Part shown: positions 63,204 to 64,000 of the stretch, piece by piece
Layout: each line of letters starts with the position of its first letter
Numbering within the stretch: position 1 is the stretch's first letter
Source: Adlercreutzia rubneri
GTDB lineage: Bacteria > Actinomycetota > Coriobacteriia > Coriobacteriales > Eggerthellaceae
Assembly (NCBI RefSeq): GCF_009755265.1
Contig: NZ_WPOO01000003.1
Span: forward strand, 62,001-126,000
Direction of reading: 5' to 3'
Length of the DNA stretch: 64,000 bases
Made by a program: the position numbers and the translations under genes
Notes under the pieces: model-generated
Database searches by the model: none
What the model was told of the DNA's origin: nothing
Seen by the model: only the letters and a program-made list of their open reading frames with translations

Positions 63204-64000
63204 TTAGACCGATATACTCACCAGCTCGTGGTCTTCGATGCCGAAGGGGCGCAGGCGGGCAAGGGCTGCCAGGGCGTCGGAGACCTCGGCGAAGGCGGCG
63301 GCTTCGGGGCTGCCCGGAAGAGCGCCGAGACCCCCGGGGATCGTCTCGCCGCAGGCATCGCGCGCCTCCTCGGCCCAGCAGGCGGCCTCGGAGAGCAGCA
63401 CGGCATCGTTGCGAACGAAGGCGGCCAGGGCCTCGATCATCTGCGGATAGAGCACCGCCGTCTTCGAGCGGCGCGCGCAGCGGGCGAAATCGTCCACCCA
63501 GGTGAGCATATGGCCGCGCGCGAAGGCCTCCTCATCGCGCAGGGACGCGGCCAGATCGCCCACGTTCCCCGCGCGCAGCTCCGCCAGGGAGCGCTCGGCC
63601 TCATGGGCCATAAAGCCGCACATGGTGGCGATATGGTCATCGGGGATGCGCATGAGGCGCGTAAGTTGAAGCCCGCGCTCGCGAAAGATGGCACGCACGG
63701 CCAGAGTGTTCTCCTGGAAGACGGCGGCGTCCTTCGTGCGGTAGGGCGATTCCATCGGCTGGCAGGGCACTTCACCCGGACCGATGAACAGGCGCGTGTA
63801 CTCGTCGCGGGCCTGCTCGGTCAGCACCGCGCCATCGACGCACTCGCCGAGGTTCTCCAAAAAGCGCCCGAGGCCCTTCATGGAGGGGTCGTCGCCGGCG
63901 TACTCCTCCACCACGTCACGCGTGGTCTCCGACAGCACGCATGCCACCATGGCCGCATCCGGCGTACCGCCGAACAGCTTGTGGAACAGCATGTACAGGT
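63204..64000 (-). CDS. TorD/DmsD-family chaperone, N-terminus cut by window edge
   Basis: All-helical protein with the TorD signature (EYTRLFIGPGEVPCQPMESP, then LMRIPDDHIATMCGFMAHE). These chaperones bind Tat signals of molybdoenzymes and guard cofactor insertion. An ATG exists at 63992, but the frame stays open to the edge and LYMLFHKLFGG resembles the first TorD helix, which normally starts some ten residues into the protein, so the true start is probably beyond the window. A molybdoenzyme gene upstream is expected. Confidence 0.82.
   Translation of the reverse strand, partial: LYMLFHKLFGGTPDAAMVACVLSETTRDVVEEYAGDDPSMKGLGRFLENLGECVDGAVLTEQARDEYTRLFIGPGEVPCQPMESPYRTKDAAVFQENTLAVRAIFRERGLQLTRLMRIPDDHIATMCGFMAHEAERSLAELRAGNVGDLAASLRDEEAFARGHMLTWVDDFARCARRSKTAVLYPQMIEALAAFVRNDAVLLSEAACWAEEARDACGETIPGGLGALPGSPEAAAFAEVSDALAALARLRPFGIEDHELVSISV

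Overview
The window is high-GC, densely packed DNA of Eggerthellaceae type (Coriobacteriia: Eggerthella, Gordonibacter, Adlercreutzia or a relative). I place it there from gene content, not from a search: Tat-exported FAD reductases standing beside membrane-spanning LuxR regulators, a Tat-exported molybdopterin oxidoreductase, a TorD chaperone, an AEC carrier, TsaB-RimI-TsaD in one polypeptide, and GTG/TTG starts. I see no rRNA, tRNA, CRISPR array, transposase or prophage. Both edge genes (molybdopterin enzyme at the left, TorD chaperone at the right) are cut by the window.

Layout. 1-1680: 5' part of a molybdopterin oxidoreductase in visibly more A/T-rich DNA, a repeat-rich upstream region and a tiny holin-like ORF. 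1696-4161: a trio of NrfD-like membrane protein, GntR regulator and SPFH protein with overlapping genes. 4244-12560: complete potassium system kdpFABC-kdpD-kdpE with a candidate KdpE site upstream. 12966-13331: NifX/NafY-type protein with its own terminator. 13483-16623: tsaE and the tsaB-rimI-tsaD fusion (t6A tRNA modification). 16727-21072: formate/nitrite channel, FAD reductase and LuxR regulator. 21184-24517: C1-folate enzymes Fhs, FchA and FolD. 24731-29774: coaX, an orphan response regulator, bioY, a MATE pump and birA. 29777-38072: folP-folK fusion, ftsH, hpt, maf, tilS and an RlmD-type methyltransferase. 38117-48258: membrane protein, MacB-like exporter, ferritin, queH, hemolysin III, endonuclease IV, AEC carrier, aldo/keto reductase and thioredoxin. 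48559-55528: AmmeMemoRadiSam protein and a TetR - GH2 - galK - galT galactoside locus. 55849-64000: phosphodiesterase-like protein, a second LuxR/FAD-reductase pair (reductase frameshifted), DJ-1 protein, DUF3990/DUF3791-like remnant, DUF4143 ATPase and TorD.

How the genes work together. Kdp is a self-contained potassium scavenging and sensing unit. Fhs, FchA and FolD form the C1-folate branch, and FolD lacks the usual catalytic lysine, so FchA probably supplies the cyclohydrolase step. BioY and BirA handle biotin import and attachment. GH2, GalK and GalT overlap one another and should release, phosphorylate and exchange galactose. The Tat-exported reductases, TorD and NrfD-like protein point to respiration on organic acceptors.

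Most unusual: (i) a palindromic element in frame inside three unrelated genes (tsaBD fusion, rlmD twice, queH); (ii) intergenic clusters of locus-specific ~25-bp repeats arranged as two direct copies plus an inverted one; (iii) a 128-bp palindrome between fhs and fchA; (iv) a one-base frameshift at a G6 run in a reductase; (v) several enzymes with changed catalytic-motif residues.
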